Positions 43,639-51,941 of a stretch of 64,000 nucleotides of DNA are shown one piece after another; the stretch's first letter is position 1; each line of letters opens with the position of its first letter. The stretch comes from Clostridia bacterium (lineage in GTDB: Bacteria > Bacillota > Clostridia > Christensenellales > CAAEEZ01), in the NCBI GenBank assembly GCA_900755035.1, contig CAAEEZ010000001.1:6734-70733 (forward strand), in the 5' to 3' direction. The position numbers were made by a program, and so were the translations under genes. The notes under the pieces are model-generated. The model worked only from the letters and a program-made list of their open reading frames with translations, was not told the DNA's origin and did not search any database.

Positions 43639-44713
43639 ATTTTTTATACTGTTCGTAGCGTTGATAATACTAGTGGTTACGGCAAGATTTTCACCTGCGT
43701 ATTCCCTTAATTCTAGGCTAATTGCACTAGCGATAGGGCTTGAAAAAGAGGGGCAAAATATAGTAGTTACGGTAGAGGCAATAAAACCCGATAAGGACAA
43801 AACGGGGTATCAAACTTTTTCGGGCAAGGGGCTTACGATAAGTGCTGCTATTGGCGAAATCGAGGCAAATAGTGGCAAAAAAATGTCGCTTGCGCAGTGC
43901 GAAATAGTGTATTTGTCTAGGGAAATTATAGAGCAAAACAAAATATCCTATTACGAAACCAAAGCGCTAAAAGAACTGCCGGAACTTGCCGTAAACGTGT
44001 GTTGCGATAGCCCGAAGGAGATAATAGGAAAGAAAATAAATAAGGAAAATCATAGTTTTTCAGTTGGCAATACAATAAGAGAAAACCAAACGAATTTAAC
44101 CACGTTAGAAGTAAATAACAAGGACGTTGGGCGTGATTATTTATCGGGACTAGGCACAGTGGTAATGCCCAAAATAGAGGTAACAGAGGGCGAAAACGGA
44201 ATAGATTTAGTAATGGAAAAAGCCGTGGCGTTTAATAAATACACGTTAGTAGACCTTGATAGAGAGGAGTATATTGCTTACCTATTGCTTATGGCAAAAA
44301 GCAAAAATTCCAAGGGGGACATAAAGGTTACGCTAGGTGGTACTAACGGCGCAAGCGTCAAGGTAGATAAGGTAAGAACGAATAGAAGTTATGAAATTAT
44401 AAACGGTAATTATATAGCAAAATACGAGGTTTATATTGATTATTTATACAATGAAACCTTTATCGTGTCAAATGAGGCGGAAAACGAAAACAAACGTAAA
44501 CTAACGGAGAGTGACGAAAAAACGATTGAAAACGCCGTTAGCCTATGGGTTAATAAACTTGTAAATAGGCCTACGACAAACGACATAGATACGCTAAGAA
44601 TATACGATAAATTTAGGGCAAAATATCAAAACGTCGTATATAACGACGTAGATTTTATGAAAAAGTTAGTCGTAAGTGCAAAGGTCAATCTCGTAAAAAA
44701 AACGGAGAAGTAG
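43613..44713 (+). CDS. Spore germination protein, GerC family, without lipobox
   Basis: A 366-residue Ger(x)C-type protein. After a basic N-terminus and a hydrophobic stretch (10-23) the Ger(x)C domains follow, with LIALAIGLEKEGQNIVVTVE, ANSGKKMSLAQCEIVYLS and the tail DTLRIYDKFRAKYQNVVY. Most GerC proteins are lipoproteins, but residues 1-35 contain no Cys here, so this one is presumably held by an uncleaved signal anchor. It completes an A-B-C operon. Confidence 0.85.
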   Translation: MVKKILKNKFFILFVALIILVVTARFSPAYSLNSRLIALAIGLEKEGQNIVVTVEAIKPDKDKTGYQTFSGKGLTISAAIGEIEANSGKKMSLAQCEIVYLSREIIEQNKISYYETKALKELPELAVNVCCDSPKEIIGKKINKENHSFSVGNTIRENQTNLTTLEVNNKDVGRDYLSGLGTVVMPKIEVTEGENGIDLVMEKAVAFNKYTLVDLDREEYIAYLLLMAKSKNSKGDIKVTLGGTNGASVKVDKVRTNRSYEIINGNYIAKYEVYIDYLYNETFIVSNEAENENKRKLTESDEKTIENAVSLWVNKLVNRPTTNDIDTLRIYDKFRAKYQNVVYNDVDFMKKLVVSAKVNLVKKTEK

Positions 44714-45175
44714 TTACGTTAGCGGTGATATTATAGAAAAAATTTGTAGTTGTAGAGTTATTACTTTTTCCAAGTTTTTTCTTGCGTTAGGGTAAGCGTT
44801 TTCGCAAAGCAAATCGTTTACGCTTTTTAGTATTTTGTAATTAGCGTCGTAAAAAACCGAAGCATAATAATTAGGCTGAACGTTCCTATCGTAGTTACAC
44901 GGAGAAACGATTAGCGATAATATTTCGTTAGCGTTTTCAAATATTTGTTGAATAAGACAAAGCGAGAAGTTAACCTCTTCGCTACTTCGCCTTTTATATA
45001 GATATAGCAAAAAATCTTTCTCTTGCTCAACGGCGTTAAGTAGGGTGCGCATTGAGTAAGTAAAAGACGTGCTGGTATTAGACAAAGTACGTACTTTTGA
45101 TTGGCTGAGTTTTTTTTGATATTCTTCGTTTAGTTTTTTTATTGTTAAGTCGTCTGCAATTTGAAAATCGTCCAT
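44714..45175 (-). CDS. Hypothetical helical protein
   Basis: A 153-residue, helix-rich cytosolic protein with no domain that I recognise. It has a plausible ribosome binding site (GCGAGG) before the ATG at 45175. It is exactly tail-to-tail with gerC, with no spacer, so no shared terminator is present between them. Text such as FTYSMRTLLNAVEQEKDFLL and the amphipathic helices suggest a small helical bundle. A role in sporulation is possible by position only. Confidence 0.6.
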   Translation of the reverse strand: MDDFQIADDLTIKKLNEEYQKKLSQSKVRTLSNTSTSFTYSMRTLLNAVEQEKDFLLYLYKRRSSEEVNFSLCLIQQIFENANEILSLIVSPCNYDRNVQPNYYASVFYDANYKILKSVNDLLCENAYPNARKNLEKVITLQLQIFSIISPLT

Positions 45176-45262
45176 AATATACCTCGCCTAAGTATATGCG
45201 CCTTACTGAAAAAATGTGATTAAACGAGAAAAATAAAAGAAAAAAGTGTCTTAGTAAAAGTG

Positions 45263-45291
45263 TTTACAAAAAAATAAATAACAAGTATAAT
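45263..45291 (+). promoter_or_regulatory. Near-perfect promoter giving a probably leaderless mRNA
   Basis: TTTACA (45263-45268), a 17-bp spacer and TATAAT (45286-45291). The expected start site, about seven bases downstream, falls on the ATG at 45298, and no Shine-Dalgarno sequence is present. Confidence 0.75.
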
Positions 45292-45297
45292 GTTAGT

Positions 45298-46959
45298 ATG
45301 ATAGAAAAGAACGAAATTTTATCGCCTACAAAGTTATGGCAAGATTTTAACCCCGTTGCAGGTGACAGCGAAATATCTATTACGAGTATGTCAACAAGTA
45401 ACGGCAAAATTACCACCGAACTAATGTTTACGGCAAAAGAGGTGGAAGACGGCAAAATCAGGGCGTATCTAAAAATCGTACAAAGTGAGAATACGGGCGA
45501 AAATCCTCCCGTTATACTTATTATCCCCGGCGTAAAGGGAATGCCTGATGACACGATTATAAACAAAGTCGTGGACGGCGGGTTCGTTTTTGCTACGTTT
45601 GAATATGCAGGCATAGGCGACAAAAGGGCGGAATATACGGCGTCTACCTATTACGGTAATTTCGACGCTATTGAAAATATTATCGAAGTAAACAAGAGCG
45701 CAAAAAATACTTGTTGGTATTTGTGGGCAACTATCGCCCGCAAGGCAATCACCGTACTAACGGAGCAACTTGCAAACCCTAGAATATGCCTAATAGGCGA
45801 AAACATAGGCGCAAACGTAGGCTGGATTGTAGCAGGAATGGACGCTAGGGTGGATTGTTTCGTGCCTATAAACGGCAGTGGTTATATTGAAACTATGGCA
45901 GAGTACTACAAGCCCGTAATTTCTAGCGATTATCCTACTTCGTGGCTAGCAGGGCTTGCTATGCAAGCGTACGCAAAGCACGTTACATGCCCTGTATTTT
46001 ACGTAGGCGGTAGTAACAATAGGTATAGCGATATAGACAAAGCACAAGATATTTTGGCAATTTGTTCGTCGTTAAATAAGCACGCATCTATATGCCAAAA
46101 TGCCGAGGATAAAATCACGACCGAAGCGTTTGATAGCATAAAATTGTGGCTAGATATGTTTTTTACAGGCGAGCAAGAGTTCGTTAAGGATACCGAGATA
46201 GGTTTTAAGGTAAGTGGTGAAAAACTATACCTTACTGCAAATACTACCGACGAAAACGTCGTGAATGTACGCTTTTTCGTTGCTAAAAAGGAAAATAATC
46301 CAAGCATAAGAGAATGGAATAAAATGTCGCAAGTAACGGCGTTAAGTAGTGGCGAATATCTAGTGCCGTTAGAGGTAGATAGCCTTGACGATAGGATATA
46401 CTGCTTTGCAAATACTTACTATAAGAACGGTTTGGTTTTAAGTAGCCGTCTTGTAAACTTTTTGCCTAGCGAGTGCGACGAGCCTATTGCACTTGCTCAA
46501 CAAAAAACTCCGCCTAGGATTATTTACAATACTTCTATGGGTAGGTATTTCTTCTATGGTGATAATGGAGATTTTACTTTTGATAGAAGCAAGATCGTAA
46601 AAAGAGCAGGGGCTTACGGCGTGCTTGGAATAGGGCTTGAAGGCGGTGGCAATCTATACACCTATAAGGTGGGTGCAGAAAAATATAGAGAGAGCGTAAA
46701 CGCAACGTTGCAAATGGACGCCTACGCTAGCAAGGATACCACCATTGAAATCGTGGTATACAATTTGGAAGATGGCGACCTTATGCCGTATAAAGTGTCT
46801 GTATTTTTGGCAAATTGCGATAGTTGGCAACAAATTAAACTGACTTCGCAGGACTTCAAAAATTACGAGATGATATCCCTAGATAGTTTTAAGGATATTA
46901 AGAAGATAGAATTAAAGAATATTGGCGAAGTTATTTTTAACAATATGATTTGGGTATAA
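45298..46959 (+). CDS. Alpha/beta-hydrolase-like protein with degenerate nucleophile elbow
   Basis: A 553-residue cytosolic protein. Residues 60-300 look like an alpha/beta hydrolase of the acetyl-xylan-esterase/PhoPQ-regulated type (VILIIPGVKG, FEYAGIGDKR, then LIGENIGANVGW). The nucleophile elbow is GENIGA, with Asn169 where Ser is expected, so hydrolase activity is doubtful. VFYVGGSNNRYSD sits where the acid loop should be. Residues 320-553 are beta-rich and may be a carbohydrate-binding-like module. It has its own strong promoter, no visible Shine-Dalgarno sequence, and is followed one base later by DUF951. Confidence 0.6.
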   Translation: MIEKNEILSPTKLWQDFNPVAGDSEISITSMSTSNGKITTELMFTAKEVEDGKIRAYLKIVQSENTGENPPVILIIPGVKGMPDDTIINKVVDGGFVFATFEYAGIGDKRAEYTASTYYGNFDAIENIIEVNKSAKNTCWYLWATIARKAITVLTEQLANPRICLIGENIGANVGWIVAGMDARVDCFVPINGSGYIETMAEYYKPVISSDYPTSWLAGLAMQAYAKHVTCPVFYVGGSNNRYSDIDKAQDILAICSSLNKHASICQNAEDKITTEAFDSIKLWLDMFFTGEQEFVKDTEIGFKVSGEKLYLTANTTDENVVNVRFFVAKKENNPSIREWNKMSQVTALSSGEYLVPLEVDSLDDRIYCFANTYYKNGLVLSSRLVNFLPSECDEPIALAQQKTPPRIIYNTSMGRYFFYGDNGDFTFDRSKIVKRAGAYGVLGIGLEGGGNLYTYKVGAEKYRESVNATLQMDAYASKDTTIEIVVYNLEDGDLMPYKVSVFLANCDSWQQIKLTSQDFKNYEMISLDSFKDIKKIELKNIGEVIFNNMIWV

Positions 46960-46960
46960 T

Positions 46961-47152
46961 ATGTATCAAATAAACGACGAACTAACCACGAAAAAACCAC
47001 ACGCTTGTGGTGGAAACGAGTGGATTGTCATAAGAAACGGTGCAGACTATAAATTGATGTGCAAAAAATGTGGCAGGATAATTATGGTGGACAGCACCAA
47101 AATTGACAAGATGGTGAAAAAAGCGACAAAAGCCGATGAAACAGAAAATTAA
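46961..47152 (+). CDS. DUF951 family protein
   Basis: A 63-residue protein with the DUF951 layout: KKPHACGGNEW, RNGADYKLMCKKCGR, IIMVD. The three Cys (positions 16, 34, 37) and a His could bind zinc. In many Firmicutes DUF951 lies near DNA replication or translation genes; its role is unknown. It overlaps the signal peptidase gene by 17 bases, so the two are coupled. Confidence 0.88.
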   Translation: MYQINDELTTKKPHACGGNEWIVIRNGADYKLMCKKCGRIIMVDSTKIDKMVKKATKADETEN

Positions 47153-47678
47153 CGATTTAAGAAACCGCATTTCATACGGCTGGATTATACTTGCCGTCGT
47201 TTTGATAATTGCGCTTATATGTATATTTTGCATCTTCGACTCGGTTGCCGTGATTGGTAACTCTATGTTGCCAAACTTCGTGGGTGGCAAGGTGAACGGC
47301 GACGTAATAGCAGTGCGTGGCGATAAGGTAATTATATCCAAAATATACGGTATAGAGCGTGGCGACGTGATAGTATTCAATAGCACCGAATTAAACGAGA
47401 GCCTTATTAAGCGAGTAATAGGCGTTGAGGGCGATACCGTCGAGATAAAAAATAATCAGTTGTATCTAAACGGCGCAAAGGTAAACGAAACTTATATAAA
47501 AGAGCCTATGACGTCTATAAGTGGCGTGTGGAAGGTGGGCAAAAACGAAGTGTTCGTGCTTGGCGATAATCGAAACAACAGCGAAGATAGCCGATACTTT
47601 GGTTGCGTTAGTACCAAAAATATCCAAGGTGAAGTGGTTATTCGTGTGTCTGCCGACGGCAAAATTTACTTTATCTAA
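47136..47678 (+). CDS. lepB: Signal peptidase I
   Basis: A 180-residue type I signal peptidase with one N-terminal TM (about 15-34). The catalytic Ser43 lies in GNSMLPN, the general base Lys92 in IKRVIG, and the closing motif is GDNRNNSEDSR. It cleaves signal peptides on the outer face of the membrane. The short length and single TM are normal for Gram-positive SipS-type enzymes. It overlaps DUF951 by 17 bases and is followed by a terminator. Confidence 0.95.
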   Translation: MKQKINDLRNRISYGWIILAVVLIIALICIFCIFDSVAVIGNSMLPNFVGGKVNGDVIAVRGDKVIISKIYGIERGDVIVFNSTELNESLIKRVIGVEGDTVEIKNNQLYLNGAKVNETYIKEPMTSISGVWKVGKNEVFVLGDNRNNSEDSRYFGCVSTKNIQGEVVIRVSADGKIYFI

Positions 47679-47708
47679 TCGACAAAAATAGTACTAAAAT
47701 GGTAACAT

Positions 47709-47753
47709 AACCTTTTGTTTTTTGTTTTAACGACAAAGACGAAAGGTTTTTTT
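47709..47753 (+). terminator. Intrinsic terminator after lepB
   Basis: AACCTTTTGT pairs with ACGAAAGGTT (47709-47718 and 47739-47748, one mismatch) across a T-rich loop, and runs into TTTTTTTG. Confidence 0.6.
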
Positions 47754-47795
47754 GTTTGCCTTTTACTATACTTTTTCCATATTTAGAGGAAAAGT

Positions 47796-50066
47796 ATGAA
47801 GAAAATAAAAATAACCAAACAAAGTTATAAAATAATAGCAAAATATCTAGTGTACGTAGCGTTATTCGTGCTACTAGAGAACGCCAAAATAGATAAGTAC
47901 GCTCCTTTTGGCTTGGGGCTATTCGTTGCTCTTACGTATAGTAGGCAAAATTTATTATTCGTAGCGTTTACCTACGTGCTAAGTAATATTGCGTTTTCGC
48001 CAACTATTGAAACGACCGTAACCGTGATTACGCCTGCTTTAATCATTACGGGGGCGTATTTTATTCATAGTAAACTAAAATACCCTATTAACGTAACGTT
48101 TATAAATATTTACGCTTTTTTGTCCTCGCTAGTAATATTGGCGTTTTGTGAATTTGATGGATATTTAAGGGCAATCGTAGCTATTATACTAGGGCAAGTG
48201 TTTACCTATTCGGCAACTATGGTAAGTTACACTGTTTTAATTCGTGGGCTAAAATACAAGTTTAACGGCGACGAAATTGCTTCGCTTGGAGTGGTGCTAG
48301 GCGTACTATCGCTTGCCTTGTATTCGGTAGATATTTACGGGTTTAATCTATTTTTCTTAGTTGCGCCTTTCGTGGTGCTGTTAGCAGGCTATTTTACAAG
48401 TGGCGTTACTTTATCGGTAGCAATAATAATGGGGCTAGGCGTAACGCTGAAAACGGGGGATATAGCGTATCCTGCCATAACTGCTCTTTGGGGGCTTGCC
48501 GTTTGTTTTTTCAAAAGGTTATCTTACGCTCAGGCAATAGCGTTATTACTAATAGACGTACTACTAGGCACTTATTTTACAGCGTATCCTACCTACGATT
48601 TACTGCACGTAGTAGCCGTTAGCGTAGGTGCGCTTGCGTTTATACTTATGCCAAAAAAATTGCGTGGTTATATAACGTCTAATTTGTCCGCTTCGTCTGG
48701 CGGAATAGCGTCGAAAAATATGATAAATAGAAGTAGAAGCGAAGTGAGTAATAAATTGTCGTTTATTTCTAACGTGTTTTACGATATGAATCACATACTT
48801 TCAGGTAGTTATAAACAAGAAAAAAATATAGAAGAAAAGAGCAAAATTATAGCAAAAAATATAGTAAATAGGGTTTGCTACGGCTGTGAAAAGAAAGGCG
48901 AGTGTATTAAAATAACCGACGAACTGCCGTCGCTATTTGAAAAAATGACGTACAGTTGTCTAAAACGAGGCAAGGCAACCATTTTGGATATTCCTCCGTT
49001 TATAGCAAGTAGGTGCGATAATAACTTGGTACTTAGCGTGATAAAAGAAGAGATGCAAAGTTTTCAAAAAAAGGAAGACGAAGATAAAAATAAAAATAAA
49101 GTAACTAAAACGCTTGCCGAACAAATGAAGGGAATGAGCGAGATTTTCGGGGATATTGCAGGCGAAATAAACAAAAACGTTAGGTTTGACCAAAATACCG
49201 AACAAAGAATAATAGACGAACTGATGTTGCATAACGTGGTGTGTAGCGAAGCAATCGTGTACGAGGACAAGGAGAAAAAAGAAGTAACGCTTGTGGTTAG
49301 GGAAGTGGATATGGGCAAAAAAATAATTGCGAAGGTGGTTAGTAAACTGCTGAAAAAGAAAATGATTGTAAAAATGAATAGCGTAAAAAAAGTAACGGGC
49401 GGGTGCTATATGCAACTTATTCAGCAACCTAATTACGACGTCGTGTTTGGTGAAACGGGGCAGAATAGAGATAACAATTTTGTTAGTGGAGATAGCGCCC
49501 TAGTCAAGAAGATTAGCGACGATAAAGTAGTAGTTGCCCTGTCGGACGGTATGGGCAGTGGTAAAAGAGCAAATGAAAAATCTCTAACGGCGCTGTCTAT
49601 GATAGAAAGTTTTTACGAGGCAGGGTTTAACAGCGAAGTAATTTTATCAATGGTGAACAAACTGCTTGCCCTGTCCTCCGACGAGGATTACGCCACCTTA
49701 GATATATGCGTTTTAGATTTGCTAACGGGTAGGGCGGACTTTATCAAAATGGGGGCGACGGACGGCATTGTAAAAAGGAAGGATAATTGCGAAATAGTTA
49801 GTAGCAACGGCCTGCCGATAGGAATACTAGACGAAATAAAAATAAACGTCGAAAGTAAAACGCTATCGCACGGGGATATGGTTGTCGTAGTTAGCGACGG
49901 AATAACCGACGTATTAGGGCAGGAAACGCTGTACGATTTAGTACAAAACAGCGCTACGAATAATCCACAAATACTTGCCGACGAAATAACTAATCTTGCC
50001 TATCAAAAGGGGGCAACCGACGACGCTACCGCTGTGGTAGTAAGGCTATACGGCAAGGTGGCGTAA
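47796..50066 (+). CDS. spoIIE: Stage II sporulation protein E (SpoIIE, PP2C phosphatase)
   Basis: A 756-residue protein. The N-terminal 300 residues hold about ten TM helices. A central regulatory region follows with the Cys-containing VCYGCEKKGEC segment, and residues 530-756 are a PP2C-type phosphatase with VALSDGMGSGKRA, SDGITDVLG and GATDDATAVVV. SpoIIE dephosphorylates SpoIIAA to release sigma-F in the forespore and helps form the polar septum. The length is close to the Clostridia norm, slightly shorter than in Bacillus. The order spoIIE-tilS-hpt is conserved in Firmicutes and marks this host as a spore former. Confidence 0.96.
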   Translation: MKKIKITKQSYKIIAKYLVYVALFVLLENAKIDKYAPFGLGLFVALTYSRQNLLFVAFTYVLSNIAFSPTIETTVTVITPALIITGAYFIHSKLKYPINVTFINIYAFLSSLVILAFCEFDGYLRAIVAIILGQVFTYSATMVSYTVLIRGLKYKFNGDEIASLGVVLGVLSLALYSVDIYGFNLFFLVAPFVVLLAGYFTSGVTLSVAIIMGLGVTLKTGDIAYPAITALWGLAVCFFKRLSYAQAIALLLIDVLLGTYFTAYPTYDLLHVVAVSVGALAFILMPKKLRGYITSNLSASSGGIASKNMINRSRSEVSNKLSFISNVFYDMNHILSGSYKQEKNIEEKSKIIAKNIVNRVCYGCEKKGECIKITDELPSLFEKMTYSCLKRGKATILDIPPFIASRCDNNLVLSVIKEEMQSFQKKEDEDKNKNKVTKTLAEQMKGMSEIFGDIAGEINKNVRFDQNTEQRIIDELMLHNVVCSEAIVYEDKEKKEVTLVVREVDMGKKIIAKVVSKLLKKKMIVKMNSVKKVTGGCYMQLIQQPNYDVVFGETGQNRDNNFVSGDSALVKKISDDKVVVALSDGMGSGKRANEKSLTALSMIESFYEAGFNSEVILSMVNKLLALSSDEDYATLDICVLDLLTGRADFIKMGATDGIVKRKDNCEIVSSNGLPIGILDEIKINVESKTLSHGDMVVVVSDGITDVLGQETLYDLVQNSATNNPQILADEITNLAYQKGATDDATAVVVRLYGKVA

Positions 50067-50093
50067 AAGGAGAGTATTATAGCCTTAAAAGTG

Positions 50094-50122
50094 TTGCATT
50101 TAAGATAAATATATAATATAAT
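50094..50122 (+). promoter_or_regulatory. Candidate promoter just before tilS (leaderless or very short leader)
   Basis: TTGCAT (50094-50099), a 17-bp spacer and TATAAT (50117-50122); a second TATAAT overlaps at 50112-50117. The tilS ATG is at 50129, so either start site leaves no room for a Shine-Dalgarno sequence. Confidence 0.55.
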
Positions 50123-50128
50123 TTAGAG

Positions 50129-51439
50129 ATGATAGATAAAAGTGTAAAAGAGATTTTAGAAGTGCTAAAAGACGAACCTATTGCCGTTGCTGTTAGCGGG
50201 GGCAGTGATTCTATGGCACTTTTATATTTTATTTTAGACTACGGCTTTTCTAACGTAAGCGTAATTAACTTCGAGCACGGTATAAGGGGTGAAAACTCCG
50301 TTAGGGATAGTAAATTCGTAAAGGATTATTGCACGAAAAGGGGCGTAGCCGTAAAGGTGGTTTCTCTTAACACTATTCAAGAAGCAAAACAAAACAAGAC
50401 GACGATAGAAGAAACTGCTAGAAAATTAAGGTACGATTACTTTGAAAAAGTACTTTCCGCAGGCATAGTAAAATACGTGTTTTTAGCGCATCACAAAAAG
50501 GACCAAGCCGAAACGGTGCTTATGCGTATTTTAAGGGGCACGGGAATAGACGGATTAGAGGGTATGAAAGTACTATCTAACGGATACGTAAGGCCGTTTT
50601 TACACGTGGACAAAGAAGAGATAATGGGCTACGTTGCAAAGCATAATATCCCTTACGTTACCGACGAAACCAACGACGACGAAAACTATTCTAGGAATTT
50701 TATTCGTAGTAGCGTGTTGCCACTAATAAAGACTAAGTATCCAAAGGTGGAAGATTCTTTGTGTAGGCTTGCCGATATTGCTAGCGGAGTAAACGCCTGT
50801 CTTGACGCACGAATAAACGTAAGCAAAATAAGTGATAGCGAAGTTAAAGTTGCCTTTAACAAGGACAAGGAAATTTTTTCTCGCTCGGTAAAAGAAGCGT
50901 TTAGATTGCTAGGAATTGAAAAGGACGTAGAGTATAGGCACTACGAAATGATATACTTATTGCAAACCTTAGATACGGGAGCAAGCGTAGATACACCTTA
51001 CTTTACAAACGCCGTAAAGGACTACGACGGAATAGTTATTTGTAAAAAACGTGATAATGAAGAGTACTGCGAACCGTTCGAATTAGAGATTAACCTTGCA
51101 AAAACGTACGATAAAGCCACGTTTACGCCATATAAAGATAAAATAAAGCGTGGCGAAGGATTGTATTTTGACTATGATAAATTGCCATGTGGTTGCGTAA
51201 TAAGGCGTAGGAAAGAAGGGGATTATATCGAAAAGTTCGGTGGTGGCACTAAAAGTTTCGGGGACTACCTAACCGATAAAAAAGTGCCTAAAAGGTATAG
51301 GGATAGTTTGCTAGTCGTAGCAAAGGACAGCGAAATATTTATTGCCGTTGGCGTGGATATTTCAAACAAAGTGAAAGTCGTAGACGAAAGTCTAAATATA
51401 TATAAAGTTACTACGGAGAAAGAAGATGAAAGAATTTAG
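50129..51439 (+). CDS. tilS: tRNA(Ile)-lysidine synthase
   Basis: A 436-residue enzyme. The PP-loop SGGSDS lies at residues 23-28 in the N-terminal ATPase domain, followed by LAHHKKDQAETVLMR and the C-terminal TilS domain with VIRRRKEGDYIEKFGG and DYLTDKKVPKRYRD. It converts C34 of the AUA-reading tRNA(Ile) to lysidine and is essential in most bacteria. It overlaps hpt by 14 bases, the same arrangement as in Bacillus. No Shine-Dalgarno sequence is seen before the ATG, in line with the promoter position. Confidence 0.95.
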   Translation: MIDKSVKEILEVLKDEPIAVAVSGGSDSMALLYFILDYGFSNVSVINFEHGIRGENSVRDSKFVKDYCTKRGVAVKVVSLNTIQEAKQNKTTIEETARKLRYDYFEKVLSAGIVKYVFLAHHKKDQAETVLMRILRGTGIDGLEGMKVLSNGYVRPFLHVDKEEIMGYVAKHNIPYVTDETNDDENYSRNFIRSSVLPLIKTKYPKVEDSLCRLADIASGVNACLDARINVSKISDSEVKVAFNKDKEIFSRSVKEAFRLLGIEKDVEYRHYEMIYLLQTLDTGASVDTPYFTNAVKDYDGIVICKKRDNEEYCEPFELEINLAKTYDKATFTPYKDKIKRGEGLYFDYDKLPCGCVIRRRKEGDYIEKFGGGTKSFGDYLTDKKVPKRYRDSLLVVAKDSEIFIAVGVDISNKVKVVDESLNIYKVTTEKEDERI

Positions 51440-51941
51440 GACTTTGATTTCTAAAGAGGCTATTGAAAACAGAATTAAAGAACTTGCTAAGCAAATCGAC
51501 AATGATTACGAAGGCGAACAATTCTTGTTAGTTGCAGTATTAAGGGGTTCGTTTATTTTCGTTGCGGACTTAATTAGGGAAATCGAGGGAGACGTTAGCG
51601 TAGATTTTATCGAGGCTAAAAGTTATTGCGGTACTACTACCTCGGGCGAGTTGAAAATCCTTAAAGATACTAGGGAAAATATCGAAGGCAAAAACGTAAT
51701 AATCGTAGAAGATATTATCGATACGGGTATTACTTTGGATAGGCTAACGAAGGAGTTTTTGAAAAGAAAGCCAAAATCGCTTAAAATTTGTGCTTGCTTT
51801 GACAAACCGTCTAGGCGTGAAGTGGAACTTAAAGGCGATTATATAGGGTTTGAAATTCCTAACGAATTCGTTATAGGCTACGGGCTTGATTACGACGAAA
51901 AATTCCGTAATCTAAAAGAAGTGAAAATATACGAAGAATAA
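51426..51941 (+). CDS. hpt: Hypoxanthine phosphoribosyltransferase
   Basis: A 171-residue purine salvage enzyme with the PRPP-binding motif VIIVEDIIDTGITL at 91-104, the VLRGSFIF PPi loop near 38-45, and the flexible loop SYCGTTTSG. It makes IMP and GMP from hypoxanthine and guanine. It overlaps tilS by 14 bases and the next gene by one base. In Bacillus ftsH follows; here the CCA-adding enzyme takes its place. Confidence 0.95.
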   Translation: MKEFRTLISKEAIENRIKELAKQIDNDYEGEQFLLVAVLRGSFIFVADLIREIEGDVSVDFIEAKSYCGTTTSGELKILKDTRENIEGKNVIIVEDIIDTGITLDRLTKEFLKRKPKSLKICACFDKPSRREVELKGDYIGFEIPNEFVIGYGLDYDEKFRNLKEVKIYEE

